Assembly (NCBI GenBank): GCA_038373885.1
Contig: JAWZYV010000750.1
Coordinates: forward strand, 124,001-188,000
Reading direction: 5' to 3'
DNA: 64,000 nucleotides
Origin: Cheiracanthium punctorium
Taxonomy: Eukaryota; Arthropoda; Arachnida; Araneae; Cheiracanthiidae
Made by a program: the position numbers and the translations under genes. Below, piece after piece: positions 52,783 through 63,614 of the stretch; position 1 is the stretch's first letter; each line of letters opens with the position of its first letter. The notes under the pieces are model-generated. The model made no database searches. It saw nothing but the letters and a program-made list of their open reading frames with translations, and was not told the DNA's origin.

Positions 52783-53395
52783 CGTCTCAGACTTTTTCTG
52801 ATGCAGACCGAAAGAATTTTTTGGTCGAAACGATCGTAACTATTATAAGTTACATTTTATGTGTGTTTTTTTCATTAAGTTTTTATTTATTTTATCGTTT
52901 AACCCCAGTATTTTGAGTGTTTTTTACGTATAGGGAGAATGCTGTATTAATATATTAAAATATGTAGGAGTTCCGAAAAACAAGTCTTTAAAAGGTATTA
53001 CAGTCTTCTGAAGATTTAAATAAAACATAAATTAATATATTTATTTATTATTAATTTATTACATGTCGAAGAAGCTCCTAAAAGCATTAACCAACTAACA
53101 ATTTCTTAAATTTTTTTTCAATATGTGCATGGATGAAGAAATGTTTCAAAATATTTATAGATAAAGATACATTCTGTTTAAACAAAACAAAACAAAAAAT
53201 TTTAATCAAGCATTTTTGACAGTTTTAATGCCCTTTTAATCATATGGACTGGCCCTTTAAATCGCTCTGTTCAGGACATATAACTACGCCACGGCGGAAG
53301 GAATGCGAACTATCGCTTATACGGGCTTTTAGACCCGTTTGGAAAGCCGGGGAAGGGAAGATACCAGTCAGCCATGGTAACACCATTATGCACCG

Positions 53396-54190
53396 ATAAA
53401 AACTAAAACGGGGCTTTGCAGCAGTGAGGCAAAAACGGGGCATGAATTTGTATCAGAATCTCAGTCAGTAAATATTGCCAATGAGTCTTTGTGTGCATGA
53501 GCACACAAAGACAGACAAAGAGAGAGTTGTGAGCATGAAAATAGGATAAGTAGTTTGAGAAAAAGATTAATAATAGAAACTAGAAAGAACTTTGTCTGCT
53601 GAAATTATAATGTTATGCATATTTTTTAAGTGCTAAACGCTCAGTATTTAATTAGGAAGAAAAATTAAGAGATTAAGTTCTATGAATAACAATTTTTATG
53701 CAAAATGAAAATCATTATAATTTTTTACCATTGACACATTTATCTCAGAAAAAAATTGAATTCTGATTATACGAAAATGTAGAATTTATAATTCCTTGAA
53801 GTAAAAATTTAAAATAATAAAAATTATTATTTGATGCAAGACTAAATTTGTAAGTTTAATTTTTATAAATTTATATAAATAAAAGACTCCCCTACTACAC
53901 GGTAGACACGTTCCGTGCTATATGGATCCGTGTTGTATACGAAGACTCTTCCTAATGGTAAATAAATCTGATCCTGAGAAAGCCAGTATGTACATATTTT
54001 CATGATCGAAATATCTTCAAAATATTTTTATGCGTATTTATATTAGTAAGCTCACATAATTTAAATTTATCAATTTTTTTAAGTGTCCTTCATTGGGAAT
54101 CTTTGCAAAATAATAACTAAAAAAAGTATTACTCTGAAAAATTATTTCACGAAAAATAGTAATTAGCATATCAATTATACGGTACTTACG
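53396..54190. other. AT-rich spacer
   Basis: No coding similarity. A short inverted pair GTCTTTGTGTGCATGA/TGCACACAAAGAC-like sequence lies at 53485-53515. Confidence 0.4.
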
Positions 54191-54192
54191 AA

Positions 54193-54340
54193 TTATCCCG
54201 GCGGTCGGCCAAGTCCAGGAATGTTTCGCCAAGATAAATGCCGGACAAATGAAATTATTCATGGTTAGAAATATGTTTGGCAACAGTTTGCTGGTACATT
54301 TGATGCAAAAATTTTTTGGCAGAAATAACCGCCGGGATAA
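54193..54340. mobile_element. Short MITE with 13-bp perfect TIRs
   Basis: TTATCCCGGCGGT at 54193-54205 is exactly inverted at 54328-54340. Its right end directly abuts the 3.5-kb element that starts at 54341. Confidence 0.7.
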
Positions 54341-54470
54341 CCCAGGTAGCACACATACGTTGGGGCAACGTTGAAATGACACGTTGGCTTACGGTTATCC
54401 AACGGTTGGCAACTGGTTATTTCTTACGTTGGGCCAACGTATGCTCTAACGTTTTGCCAACATATTTCCA

Positions 54471-54625
54471 ACCGTTGGGCTAATGTATGAATGCATACTT
54501 TGGGCTAACGTATTAATGCATACGTTGGTCTAACGTATTAATGCATACGTTGGGCTAATGTATTAATGCATACGTTAAGTTAATGTATAAATGCATACGT
54601 TGGGTTAACGTGTAAATGTATACAT
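54471..54625. repeat. 25-bp tandem array, about 6 copies
   Basis: The unit ACGTTGGGCTAACGTATTAA plus TGCAT is repeated with few changes. Confidence 0.9.
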
Positions 54626-55309
54626 TGGGACACCGTAAAATCTGTATGTTGTCACTCTATTATCCAACTGTTAAAAATTGGTTATTTTTAACATTTAGCT
54701 ATCATAATTGTTAACCGTTACATTTATAAGTTAGTTTCATATTTATGCCAATGCAGAAACCTAATGTTGGATAATTATATTTGACGACTATTTGACAAAT
54801 TGATGTGCTATTTCATAACATTTCTATAGATATATGAAAAACTGTCAAATTCGAAATTAAAGTTTTTAATTATTTTACTAACAGCAAATGCAGTGACGGA
54901 TTCAGATAAGTTTTAAGGGATGGCAGATATGTAGAACGAAGCATATTATCAAATAGTCACATTTTTTCTTTCATCAAATATGGTTCCACCTCAACAGTGG
55001 GTTTCTGTGCGCTTAGGAGGAGGGCGAGCGGACACCCCACCCCCCCTAAAAAGTACTTTTGTCGACAAAATCGTCAGTTGCCAAAGGACTGTCAGCAAAT
55101 TTTAGCTTTAATCACCAATCTGTAAAATGCTCAGTGTATAAATTACCAGTTCTGCCGACAGTTTATTATAAGTTATACTATATCATGAACATAGTCTTGT
55201 TACGATTTTCCTTTTAGTGAGTTTTGTGCCAGTAAACAAGTCCCTTTTGTCCCCTCAAGCCAACTTCATTCCAGATCATGTAATGCAGTGTGTATTTAAG
55301 GCAAACATG

Positions 55310-55415
55310 CACACTAAGTATCTGCCTGGGGTGGGAGGTGTCTCGGGCGAAGGACTTTTAGGGGATTTAATGCGTATTCCAGCTATATCTGGTGGAAACC
55401 GCCCAAGAGGCAGAT
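55310..55415 (-). mobile_element. SINE-1 fragment nested in the 3.5-kb element
   Basis: TATCTGCCTGGGGTGGGAGG, GAAGGACTTTTAGGGGATTTA and CTGGTGGAAACCGCCCAAG. Confidence 0.6.
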
Positions 55416-55924
55416 AATCGGTGTATATTTTTGAAAGCATATTGGTATATATCGTCAGAAAATTTTGTCTTTACACCCCCCCTCCCAACATTTTTGCTTA
55501 AAACCGGCTCTAGTCCCGTCACTAACAGAAATGTGTTATTTTCGAATAGTAAACGATCTGTCAAGTTACAAACATATATTACTCTGCAGAAAACTAACCT
55601 ATTTTGCACTATGAGGAAAATTAATATTGCAGGTGCAACTTATGAACTGTTTAAAATAAAGGTGGGGGGAGAGATCGGAAGCAGGAAAATATTTAGAAGG
55701 TCCTTTCAGAAGCTATCCTTTACAGTTTTAGAGAACCAGGACGGCAGGCAAACCAAAATCATAAAAACTTTTCGAATTAATTAAAAGAAAAAACATATAA
55801 CGTTAAAGGAAAGAATGCTTATTTTTTGAAATATGATTCATATTCCTCCTTGTCCTTTGGCAGTTACTTTTGTAAAGTGTCTCTCAAAACATCTGAAAAT
55901 TTACTCCATTGAAACTTTTGTAAG

Positions 55925-55931
55925 GAGGCTT

Positions 55932-55962
<31 letters not shown>
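55925..55962. repeat. Long T homopolymer
   Basis: More than 30 T residues, nearly uninterrupted. Confidence 0.9.
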
Positions 55963-55967
<5 letters not shown>

Positions 55968-56197
55968 TCATGTGGGGAAATCCAATAGGAGTATAAAGTC
56001 ACTGAAGAATGTCACAGAAATCATTACTAAAATATTTATTTATTATTTTTTACATTTATTTGAATTTACGTAATTTTTTAGATTCTTAATTTTTAGTTTG
56101 CCCGAATAAAATTGGTATGGAATACAATGACATTTCGTAGTTCTATTTTTATTTTCAGTTAACTGTAGATATTGACTGCAAAGTAAAAGAAAAAAAA

Positions 56198-56237
56198 ATA
56201 TTGCATGCGTAATGCATATGCATTACGCATGCAATAT
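56198..56237. repeat. Perfect 40-bp palindrome without spacer
   Basis: ATATTGCATGCGTAATGCAT followed immediately by its exact reverse complement. Further ACGCATGCAAGTATC repeats follow at 56240-56275. Confidence 0.9.
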
Positions 56238-57544
56238 CAACGCATGCAAGTATCGCAAGAACGCATGCAAGTATCAACACACGGGTGCATCTATATTATC
56301 TGACTATAAGAAAGATATCAGTACAACAGAATGTATTAGTGATGTTGCTTACACGCTATAGCACACAAAATGAAAAAAGTCGTTGATGGTACGTAAAAAA
56401 AAGTTACGACGCGACCCGCATAATTACCATTGCACAAAATTTTGAAAAGAAAAAAAAAAGAGAGAGAGAGAGAACTTTTTTTTTCCATAGCGCATCCTTT
56501 CTCTAATGCAAAAAATAGAATGTCTGAAGAAAAGTTTTAAAAAATCAGTATTGATTTCAGTTCAGGGACCTGAACTCTCAGTCACCGCGTATTACTTAAA
56601 GAGCTACTGATAGTTTTCATTCAACTAAAATACGCAGTAGAAGAGACTTGTCAAAGCAATAAAAATGCTTTTTCTTCCAGTACTCTCAAAGAGTATTTGA
56701 TTGCATATAGATTATGCATTTTTCTCCATAAAATTTGAGTCCTGTAGCATATAACAGGTGTAGATACAAAAATCTCTTCTAAAATAATAAATAAATAACA
56801 AAATGAAGTTGGTAAATATAGATATATATATGAACTGTAAAGTACTATAACACATTTGTAAAATATTTAAATAACTGAATTCTTAAAACTGTAAAATATT
56901 TTATACATACCTTTAACAACAAAACAATTTTGATGCACAAATTTAAATCCTTGTTGTTGATTAACCACTGTGAACCAACGAGATTTCAAAATTGAAGTAG
57001 TGTTAGTTTAATAACTACTTCTAAATCTGAAATCTCATTAGTCATTATAATCTTGTAAAATATAAGCACGGCTCAAGTTGATATTTTTTCAGAATAAACT
57101 TATTAGGAGAAAATAATTGTGTCCAATTTTACCTTCTCGACTGTTGTACAACTATGAGCAAATACAACTTTATTATTAAGCTGTCTAGCATTGTTTAGTA
57201 ATCCAAAACGCATCTTTTAATAAGCACTGTGCAATTATTATATATTTATTAGCATAGCTGCATAGTAAGTTGTTTGTTTACATACTTTGAAGATCGTTAG
57301 GCTTATGGACAATCGAACTATAATCAATGCATCAATAATAATAGTTATCGTGATTCAAGTTACTACGAACCTATGCAACGAATAAAATTCACAGAAATAT
57401 AGCTGAAAAGATAAATATTCGTTTCAGATTTCAACTATCAATCACTTTATAAAAGTGCATCAACACATCATAACAAGCAATGGTGGAAACGGAACGGCGA
57501 ACGGACATGAATCTATCGCTTCCCGGTTTCCTGAATGTGTGTCT

Positions 57545-57740
57545 CTGCGCATGCGGAATGGTAAGGTTACCCAACACAACATTCAGCCATCCTATGGCCA
57601 ACGGTTGTTTTACCTACGGTTGCCCAACACAACATTCAGCCATCCGATGGCCGACGGTTGTTTACCAACGGTTGCCCAACACAACATTCAGCCATCCGAT
57701 GGCCAACGGTTGTTTACCAACGGTTGCCCAACACAACCTT
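57545..57740. repeat. 52-bp tandem array, about 3.5 copies
   Basis: The unit contains TTGCCCAACACAACATTCAG, CCATCCGATGGCCAACGG and TTGTTTACC. Overlapping plus-strand frames here are repeat translations. Confidence 0.9.
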
Positions 57741-57964
57741 TAGCCTACAGAATACCGACATTTCCATATGGACATCCAACGTTTGCCCAACGTAACAACC
57801 TTGTTCCAACCACGTGCCATCAATAACTCAACGTATGTGTGCTAGTTGGGAATACGTAAGTTCCCAATATACTTCATAGAATAAAAGGAGGAGCTCAGAA
57901 CTTACATAGCCTAGGGATCCCTAGTTGGCTTAAACTGGCTCTGATCGAAATTTTGCATTAATTT

Positions 57965-58189
57965 CAGGACCAGACCTAGCACCTGGATTGGCACCCCCTC
58001 CTCCTCCTGAGAGGTATCGTTTGAACATGGAGGACATTGCAGCCGCAAACAGATTTTACGTGCACAAGATCCCATCAGCGTTCACTGTTCCACAGCAGTC
58101 ATGCCGAGAGAGGATTTCACCTTACCAAGCATTGGCCAAGCCGACGCTGCTTCACTTTCCGTGCTCTTATGGGGATGGACCTTTGTGGC
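57965..58189 (+). mobile_element. SINE-2, best-preserved copy
   Basis: GGACCAGACCTAGCACCTGG, GTTCCACAGCAGTCATGCC, AAGCATTGGCCAAGCCGAC and GTGCTCTTATGGGGATGG. It is interrupted at its 3' end by the next MITE. The open frames crossing it are not a gene. Confidence 0.65.
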
Positions 58190-58423
58190 TAGGGGCGAGA
58201 TTCAAGTGAAACACAATTCGAACGTTTTCCGCGTCGAACAGGGGAAACTTCGAAATATATCAGTGTTTCTTATTCAACTGAAACAAAACAATCGTGTTTT
58301 GATCACGTGACATCGCGATAAGTTCGTTCATTGGAAGCATTCTGGGGACTGAACTGGGAACTGGGGTCTGAAAAACGTTCGATTCGAACTCGATCGCGAG
58401 CGTTTCACTTGAATCTCGCCCTA
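58190..58423. mobile_element. MITE with GGGCGAGATTCAAGTG termini inside SINE-2
   Basis: AGGGGCGAGATTCAAGTGAA at the left and inverted AGGGCGAGATTCAAGTGAAA at the right, with CTA/TAG at the edges, consistent with a 3-bp target. CGATCG and TTCGAAC motifs lie inside both ends. Confidence 0.75.
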
Positions 58424-58480
58424 GGTCTCTGCAAGACAGTTGACTATTATAAACAACTTCCTGCTTATCAATTTTTGTAA

Positions 58481-58666
58481 CCAAGGACGGATACAACCCA
58501 TCCCAATGGCCCGGGAAATTCCTGTCAACGGCGGCCCACATACATTGTCTTTTATTTTAACACATCTAAACTATCATACACAAGTGTATATATAAATACA
58601 ATATATGTTAAAGTGACTGTCCCATCGGGAAAATTCCCGGGTTCCCGGTGGATGTATCCGGGCCTG
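58481..58666. mobile_element. hAT-like MITE, CGGATACA termini
   Basis: CAAGGACGGATACAACC and inverted CAGGCCCGGATACATCC. Octamers TTTGTAAC/TCTGTAAC flank it. 186 bp. Confidence 0.7.
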
Positions 58667-58684
58667 TCTGTAACTGTAGCTTAA

Positions 58685-58785
58685 GATTGTTCGTCGACTT
58701 TTTAGAACCAATAAAATTCGTGTTTCGTCCTGCTAACTGGGCTGTTTACTAGAACTTTTTATATACACAGGATTGACTGTTGAGC
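58685..58785 (+). mobile_element. Fragment of the LTR family at 13566-14021
   Basis: GATTGTTCGTCGACTTTTTAG, CCAATAAAATTCGTGTTTCG and TCCTGCTAACTGG align with 13945-14021, ending in a degraded ACA. Confidence 0.6.
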
Positions 58786-59595
58786 TGTGAACCCAGAAAC
58801 GAAGCAGAATTTTCTCAACAATATACTACAATAACGAAAAAGCTCGTTCACATAAATGTGTTCTACAGAACGGAATCAAATGTTGGAGTGCTTCTTTATT
58901 ACTTCCGAGTGCAGGGTAATCGAATATGAGAAGTCATGCAATTTATTAATTTCTTGTGAAAATGTACCGAAAATTGATATCCGAGGTTGAAATTTGTTAA
59001 AATTAAGTGATGCAGTTAAAAAAAATGAAGATGGTGCATACTTAAATCGATTATTTAGGAATGCATATAAAGTATTTGCACGTAACTTCACTGAAAATTT
59101 ATTTAGGTCAACTCGGATATTTAGGGACTCAAGGCCATGTTTTCGGCCAGTGACCATTCTCAAATGAACGAATGTTTGACCAAAAAAAGTTGTTTGCTAA
59201 GGTGTGACGTAGTGATAATGTCGTAGGTAAAACAGCTCTATAGATGAAGCATTCACTGCTTCTAATTCAATTGTGTACTTGTAGTATGTTGCTGACAAAA
59301 ACGCACCCCATTATGCACGCAAATGCAACGATAATTGAATTAGAAAATTATATAAATTTAAGGGAAAATATTTAGATGCGAGCACTTTTTTAATACAAAT
59401 TTTCCTATAACAACTGAAGAAAACCATTATTTTTGAAGTTCTAGCAATTCTGCGCATGCGCGTGCGACTTAAAGAGGTACCGCTTGGAGACATAGTTTTT
59501 TCTTGTTATGCTTCATCTAAAACGAAATTCAGTGGCACGATAGCCTATGTAAGGGCCAAAGACTGCAATGTCCAGCCACGCTTTCCTGACCGTGT
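58786..59595. other. No gene or clear element
   Basis: AT-rich; a GCGCATGCGCGTGC patch lies near 59452. No coding similarity. Confidence 0.4.
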
Positions 59596-59599
59596 GCCC

Positions 59600-59800
59600 T
59601 AGAGTGTAGATGCATATGCCTCAGCTATATGGTCAGCTTGACACGGGGCAACCAGTGTTAAGTTCCCCAATCAAGCTTGGTCCTAATTTTATCGACCCAC
59701 TCAAGGGGTGAAAGGCTGAATGGCCATCCCGGGGATCCAGACCCCCGATATGTGGTATGGAATTAAAATGCTCTTCCATTACACCACCGGACTTCTATGA
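59600..59800 (-). mobile_element. SINE-3 copy with tRNA-like head
   Basis: On the minus strand the head reads GGTGGTGTAATGGAAGAGC (A-box-like) and GGGGTCTGGATCCCCG (B-box-like), about 73 nt with tRNA-like spacing. The body then contains CCTTTCACCCCTTGAGTGGG, TCGATAAAAT and AACTTAACACTGG, as at 28400-28640. Confidence 0.65.
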
Positions 59801-59826
59801 TCGATCTAGTGATTTCTGTATCTATA

Positions 59827-59865
59827 CTAGCTGATATACCCGTTCTTTGCACTTATTGGAGATTG
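59827..59865 (-). mobile_element. Helitron-like 3' end
   Basis: In reverse it reads GTGCAAAGAACGGG then ATCAGCTAG, matching the 3' terminus of 19050-20246 (GTGCGAAGAACGGG, GCAGCTAG). The rest of the element was not identified. Confidence 0.5.
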
Positions 59866-60128
59866 TTAAATAAAGAAATAAAATCGGAAAATAAATAGTA
59901 TTAAATATATTTTAGTTATCTATTTATCTGCTTGTCAGCTTGCACATATTATTAAGATTCCTTTTGCCCCCCTTGTGCGAAGCACAACATGCACAACCGT
60001 ACTGGGCAGATCCCACAGCTGTCCCGGAAATCGGAAAATGCAAAATTTTCCCAAGATTTCACTACTATCATCTTGAGATAATTATCGGTTGTTGGGCAGT
60101 TGAATTTAGGTGATCGCAATAACACGTA

Positions 60129-60293
60129 CAGTGGCGTAGCCAAGGGGGTTGATAAAGGTGTCACCCCCCCCCATGAGAAATTTTTTGCCATATAAAATGT
60201 ATATTCTTCATTCCCTTCTCACACACACGTATGCATTTACGTGAGTTGCAGTAGTCGTAACCCACCCATGAAAAATTTCTGGCTTCGCCACTG
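60129..60293. mobile_element. hAT MITE, GTGGCGTAGC family
   Basis: AACACGTA/AATACGTA flank it (7 of 8). CAGTGGCGTAGCC to GGCTTCGCCACTG, homologous throughout to 52330-52499, including AATTTTTTGCCATA and TGAGTTGCAGTAGTCGTA. Confidence 0.85.
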
Positions 60294-60880
60294 AATACGT
60301 AACCTGCTTATTATAACATAAAAATTATTAAAATCCCCTGTACAATGCGGTCGTGCTATCCTCCAAAATTCGTCATCAATGGTCCTTTTCAGTTGCGAAA
60401 CTAGAACAAAATTCTGGAAAGGCACAAAATTATTTGATCGTATAATTTCCTTTGAAATTTCATAGTAAAGCGATCTTCTGTATTTTAAACTTAGTTCTTA
60501 TATCGGAGGGGGAGGTACGTGAGTTTCGCGGGTTTGCAGATATGGCGCATTATTGCCTGCCGACAACAACAAGCAACACGACAACAATTGAACCTTCAAT
60601 GTATTTTAAAGCAAGTGCTTTAAGCTTGTCGCCAGTATTAATTTTGGCGACAAACGGGAAAGCATTCTGACTGTAAAAAGCAGGTAAGCTTGTTTACATT
60701 ACAGCATAGATATTGTCTATATTATTTATTATAAAGCAAGAACATCACAGATAGTTTTTCCCCACACGACTAAAAAACATTCGTGAAAAACACTTTTTGC
60801 CAAATACTTCCTCTTGTAGTTTACCTTAAAAAACACTCAAAAATGGTTGTGTTCATTACATTTTAAAGCAAGATTTTTAT
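60294..60880. other. No gene; short foldback
   Basis: A TTGTCGCCAGTATTAATTTTG...GCGACAA foldback at about 60626-60656. A plus-strand frame at 60452-60670 has no recognisable motif. Confidence 0.4.
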
Positions 60881-62170
60881 GGCTAACTTACCTTTCCTTT
60901 GAGATATGAAGGCAAATGTAAAAATAACGTTCTGGTCCCTTACCCCCCGTTAAGGTGCGAATTCTAAAAAACCTTGAAATTATTTTTAGCTATTTGCGTT
61001 AGTTTCATTTCAAATCAAAAACATTATGGCTATCTCGACTTTTCTTTCAGATATGAAGGGACATGTGAAAGGAACGCTATGAAACGTTTTGGCTTTCCAA
61101 CCCGTTTGGGTGCAAATTCTAAAATATCCTGAAAATGATATTAGGCGAATTTCTGTTAGCTACAAAATTCTTGCTTTAAAATGTAATCTTTTTTTTTTTT
61201 TTTTCATATGAGATATGAAGGGTAATGTGAAAACAAGTTTTTGGGCCCATCATGATTCTACCGGGCCTGCTGGTGCACTCCGATGTGAGTCATCCAAAGA
61301 GGCCTACGGATGCTGACTTATTGGTTCCAGCACTTAGATACGTCATCTAACGGCTGAATCTAACCAATGGGGAAACGCCCGTAGGCCTCTTTCGGAGTGC
61401 ATAAGCAGGCCCGGTAGAATCACGATGGCCCCGCCTTTATTCCCGTTCGGATGAGAACTAAAAAACCCTGAAAATAACGTTAACGCGAGAATAGTTGCAC
61501 CGGGCAAAGAGAGAAAAGGGCGAGTTGCACCGCTGATGAATTTAATCCACAGTCGAGTTGCACCCGCGAAATGGAGGCAAGGGGGACAATCATAGGGGAA
61601 CCACGCGGTCTCGCAAAGGGCTGGAGGTAGCGTATTTTCGAGGGCCTCCCTACAATGATGGCGGATCCAGTGATGTTTTTTGGGTCTCGCAAAAGGTCAG
61701 AAAGAATTTTACCTCTATCTCTTGCTCTTCATTGAGATATAAAGGAAATGTGAAAATAATGTTAATGGCCGTTCTGCTCTTATCCCCATTTAGGTGCAAA
61801 TTTTTAAAAACCGTGAAAATGGTTTTTAGGTATTTGTATAGTTACATTTTAAAGCAGGAATTTTATGATCTTTTTTTTCCCTCAAAGACAGGAGCGGCAT
61901 TTCAGTTTTTCATTTGGAAGTGCGCGATTTGATGTATTAAAATCCAGAATATGGAATAAACAAAACGTATGTCAAATTTGGGGGTGCGGTTGCACCCCCT
62001 TGTGCCCCCTATTTGCCGCCCCTGCTCAGAGATATGAACGGAAACGTGAAAGGAGCGTTTTGGCCCGCCTCCCCAGTCTGGGCAAAAATTTTGAAAAATC
62101 TCTTCTTAAATGACGTCTTGGGTATAAAAGCTATAGATATAGAAGCTCCTAAAATTGCATATATGTATCT
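60880..62170. repeat. Degenerate tandem repeat, about 150-160-bp unit
   Basis: The landmark GAGATATGAAGG recurs at about 60901, 61049, 61210, 61733 and 62029. Each is followed by AATGTGAAA, GGCCC-like, a CCC block, GGTGCAAATTCTAAAA, CCTGAAAAT and ACATTTTAAAGCAAGAATTTT. Unit spacing is distorted by a MITE at 61248-61429 and by another insertion around 61490-61700. Confidence 0.75.
61248..61429. mobile_element. Foldback MITE inside the satellite
   Basis: ATTCTACCGGGCCTGC plus TGCACTCCGA near the left and the same inverted near the right, with GAGGCCTACGG just inside both. About 182 bp. A fragment of the same family is at 4665-4745. Confidence 0.8.
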
Positions 62171-63610
62171 CCAGTAGATTTATCTGGGCGTTAATCGTCA
62201 GCCAGGATATCTTCCTTTATATAGAGAGAATAGAAGATAAAGCCCATTGTGTAGGCAATTACAACGGGCGATAAAAAAAAAAAAAAAAAAACATTTGACG
62301 AAAGCACGTGTACACGCAAATATATTTGATCTCCGTCCACCTAAAATAATAACTTCGTATTTAAATTTTATCATAGATCCAAATCCAATTTCATGCTCTT
62401 CTGGAAACCCCCGGAACGATTTCGTTTTCTGTAGCCGCTCTTATATCAATGCTTCAAGCAGACGATTATTTTTAATGAAAAAAAAAAAGTTAAACTATGT
62501 TATCTGAAAAAACTTTTAAACGAACTGACTCCCCTTAAGATTGATGACCGTGACGTCATTGTCACTCGAAATTGCAAATTTTGTCACGCAAATGATTCAT
62601 TTCTTTGACTCTTGGAAATAAAATGGAGCCGAAAATAGCAAAAAAATCGCTTTAAAACGAGGGAACGGGTGGATTTTCAGATTTTTAAAGTAGCACAGAT
62701 TGTTTTCTATACTTTTTATGCACAATTATGAAAAAAATCAAGCGGATCGTACAAATGGTGTAGATGTTATTGGTTTTTTCGTACTTAACTTTTCAATCTT
62801 TTTGGAGTAATGGAGGTAAAAGTTTTATGCCTTGGACGAGTGTCCCGAAATGTTTACAGAGTGAGTCATGGATCAGCGTAACTGTATAGTAAGATGAAAA
62901 CGCCCCTTTATGAAGTTCTGCGCATAGCAAGTTACAGTGTAAATTATTGGTAAATGCAGCTTTACGATGAACGACGACAGAAAATGACCAAACGGCGAAA
63001 AAGGCTAAATTTTTCACAAAAAGGCTTCATCATTATTGTTTTGTCAACAAAATTTTAAACTTCGGGAGGGGGTGCCGGACCCCATGGTCCCCCCCCCCCA
63101 TGCTAATGGGAGCTCGTGCACGTAAAATTGGCGTGGCTCCAATGTCCTCCAAGCTGTTTAACGATAGCTCTGGGGGCCGCTTTCAGAGGGTTGGTCCCTC
63201 CTCTGGAATTGGTTGAAAATTAGGGGACCACGGGCTAAATTGTACTTCCTCCCACTGGGGCCCTAAAAATGGAAGGCGCACCCCCCTCTGCCCATAGCCT
63301 ACCTTCGGGGGGGGGGGATCTGGTACCTCCGTCTGTGGTTGTCAGGAGGTATCAGAAACAACAACAACAACAAGAATTTTGATGCAGAATTACGTTATTC
63401 CACAACGGTCTTTAAAGAAATTTTTTAACATTATTGTAAGTTATAATATTACTCTGTTATAAAAATTACTGGGAATTCTTTTACTGCAATCAAAAACGTG
63501 ACTTCATAAATTGAAAGCTGAGTGAGATTTATGAACTCTGACAGAAAACTTACGTAATATATCAAAGCAAATTCTTTGTGCGATACTAAATAGCTCTACT
63601 AGAGTACACA
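62171..63610. other. Non-coding; homopolymers and GC-rich patch
   Basis: An A-run at 62274-62291, G- and C-runs at 63089-63098 and 63308-63317, and (CAA)n at about 63358-63373. The GC-rich block 63065-63350 may be one element but I could not pair its ends. Confidence 0.4.
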
Positions 63611-63614
63611 GTTT

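Larger units (their letters stand above)
51430..53390 (-). repeat. Right arm of a large inverted repeat
   Basis: Reverse copy of 48160-50540 with small indels, lacking the 736-bp MITE of the left arm. The end near 53390 shares ATGGCTGACTGG with the left arm; beyond this, homology stops. Confidence 0.9.
54341..57850. mobile_element. 3.5-kb TIR element with asymmetric subterminal arrays, class unknown
   Basis: Ends CCCAGGTAGCACACATACG and inverted CCCAACTAGCACACATACG agree over 20 of 22 bp. Just inside the left end is a 25-bp tandem array (about 54471-54625); inside the right end is a 52-bp array (about 57545-57740). Both are rich in CGTTGGGC/GCCCAACG words, so the same short motif is amplified differently. 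No transposase motif is seen in the roughly 2.9-kb interior, which holds a SINE-1, a long T-run and a perfect palindrome. The target duplication is not clear. Confidence 0.7.

Noticed and set aside
57455..57826. Overlapping proline/asparagine-rich plus-strand frames
   Set aside because: They arise from the 52-bp tandem array at the right end of the 3.5-kb element.
57988..58209. Open frame with proline-rich start
   Set aside because: It lies entirely on a SINE-2 copy; the other copies do not keep the frame.
59725..59797. Possible free tRNA gene on the minus strand
   Set aside because: A- and B-box-like words are present, but the acceptor and anticodon stems do not pair convincingly and the sequence continues into a SINE body shared with 28400-28640.
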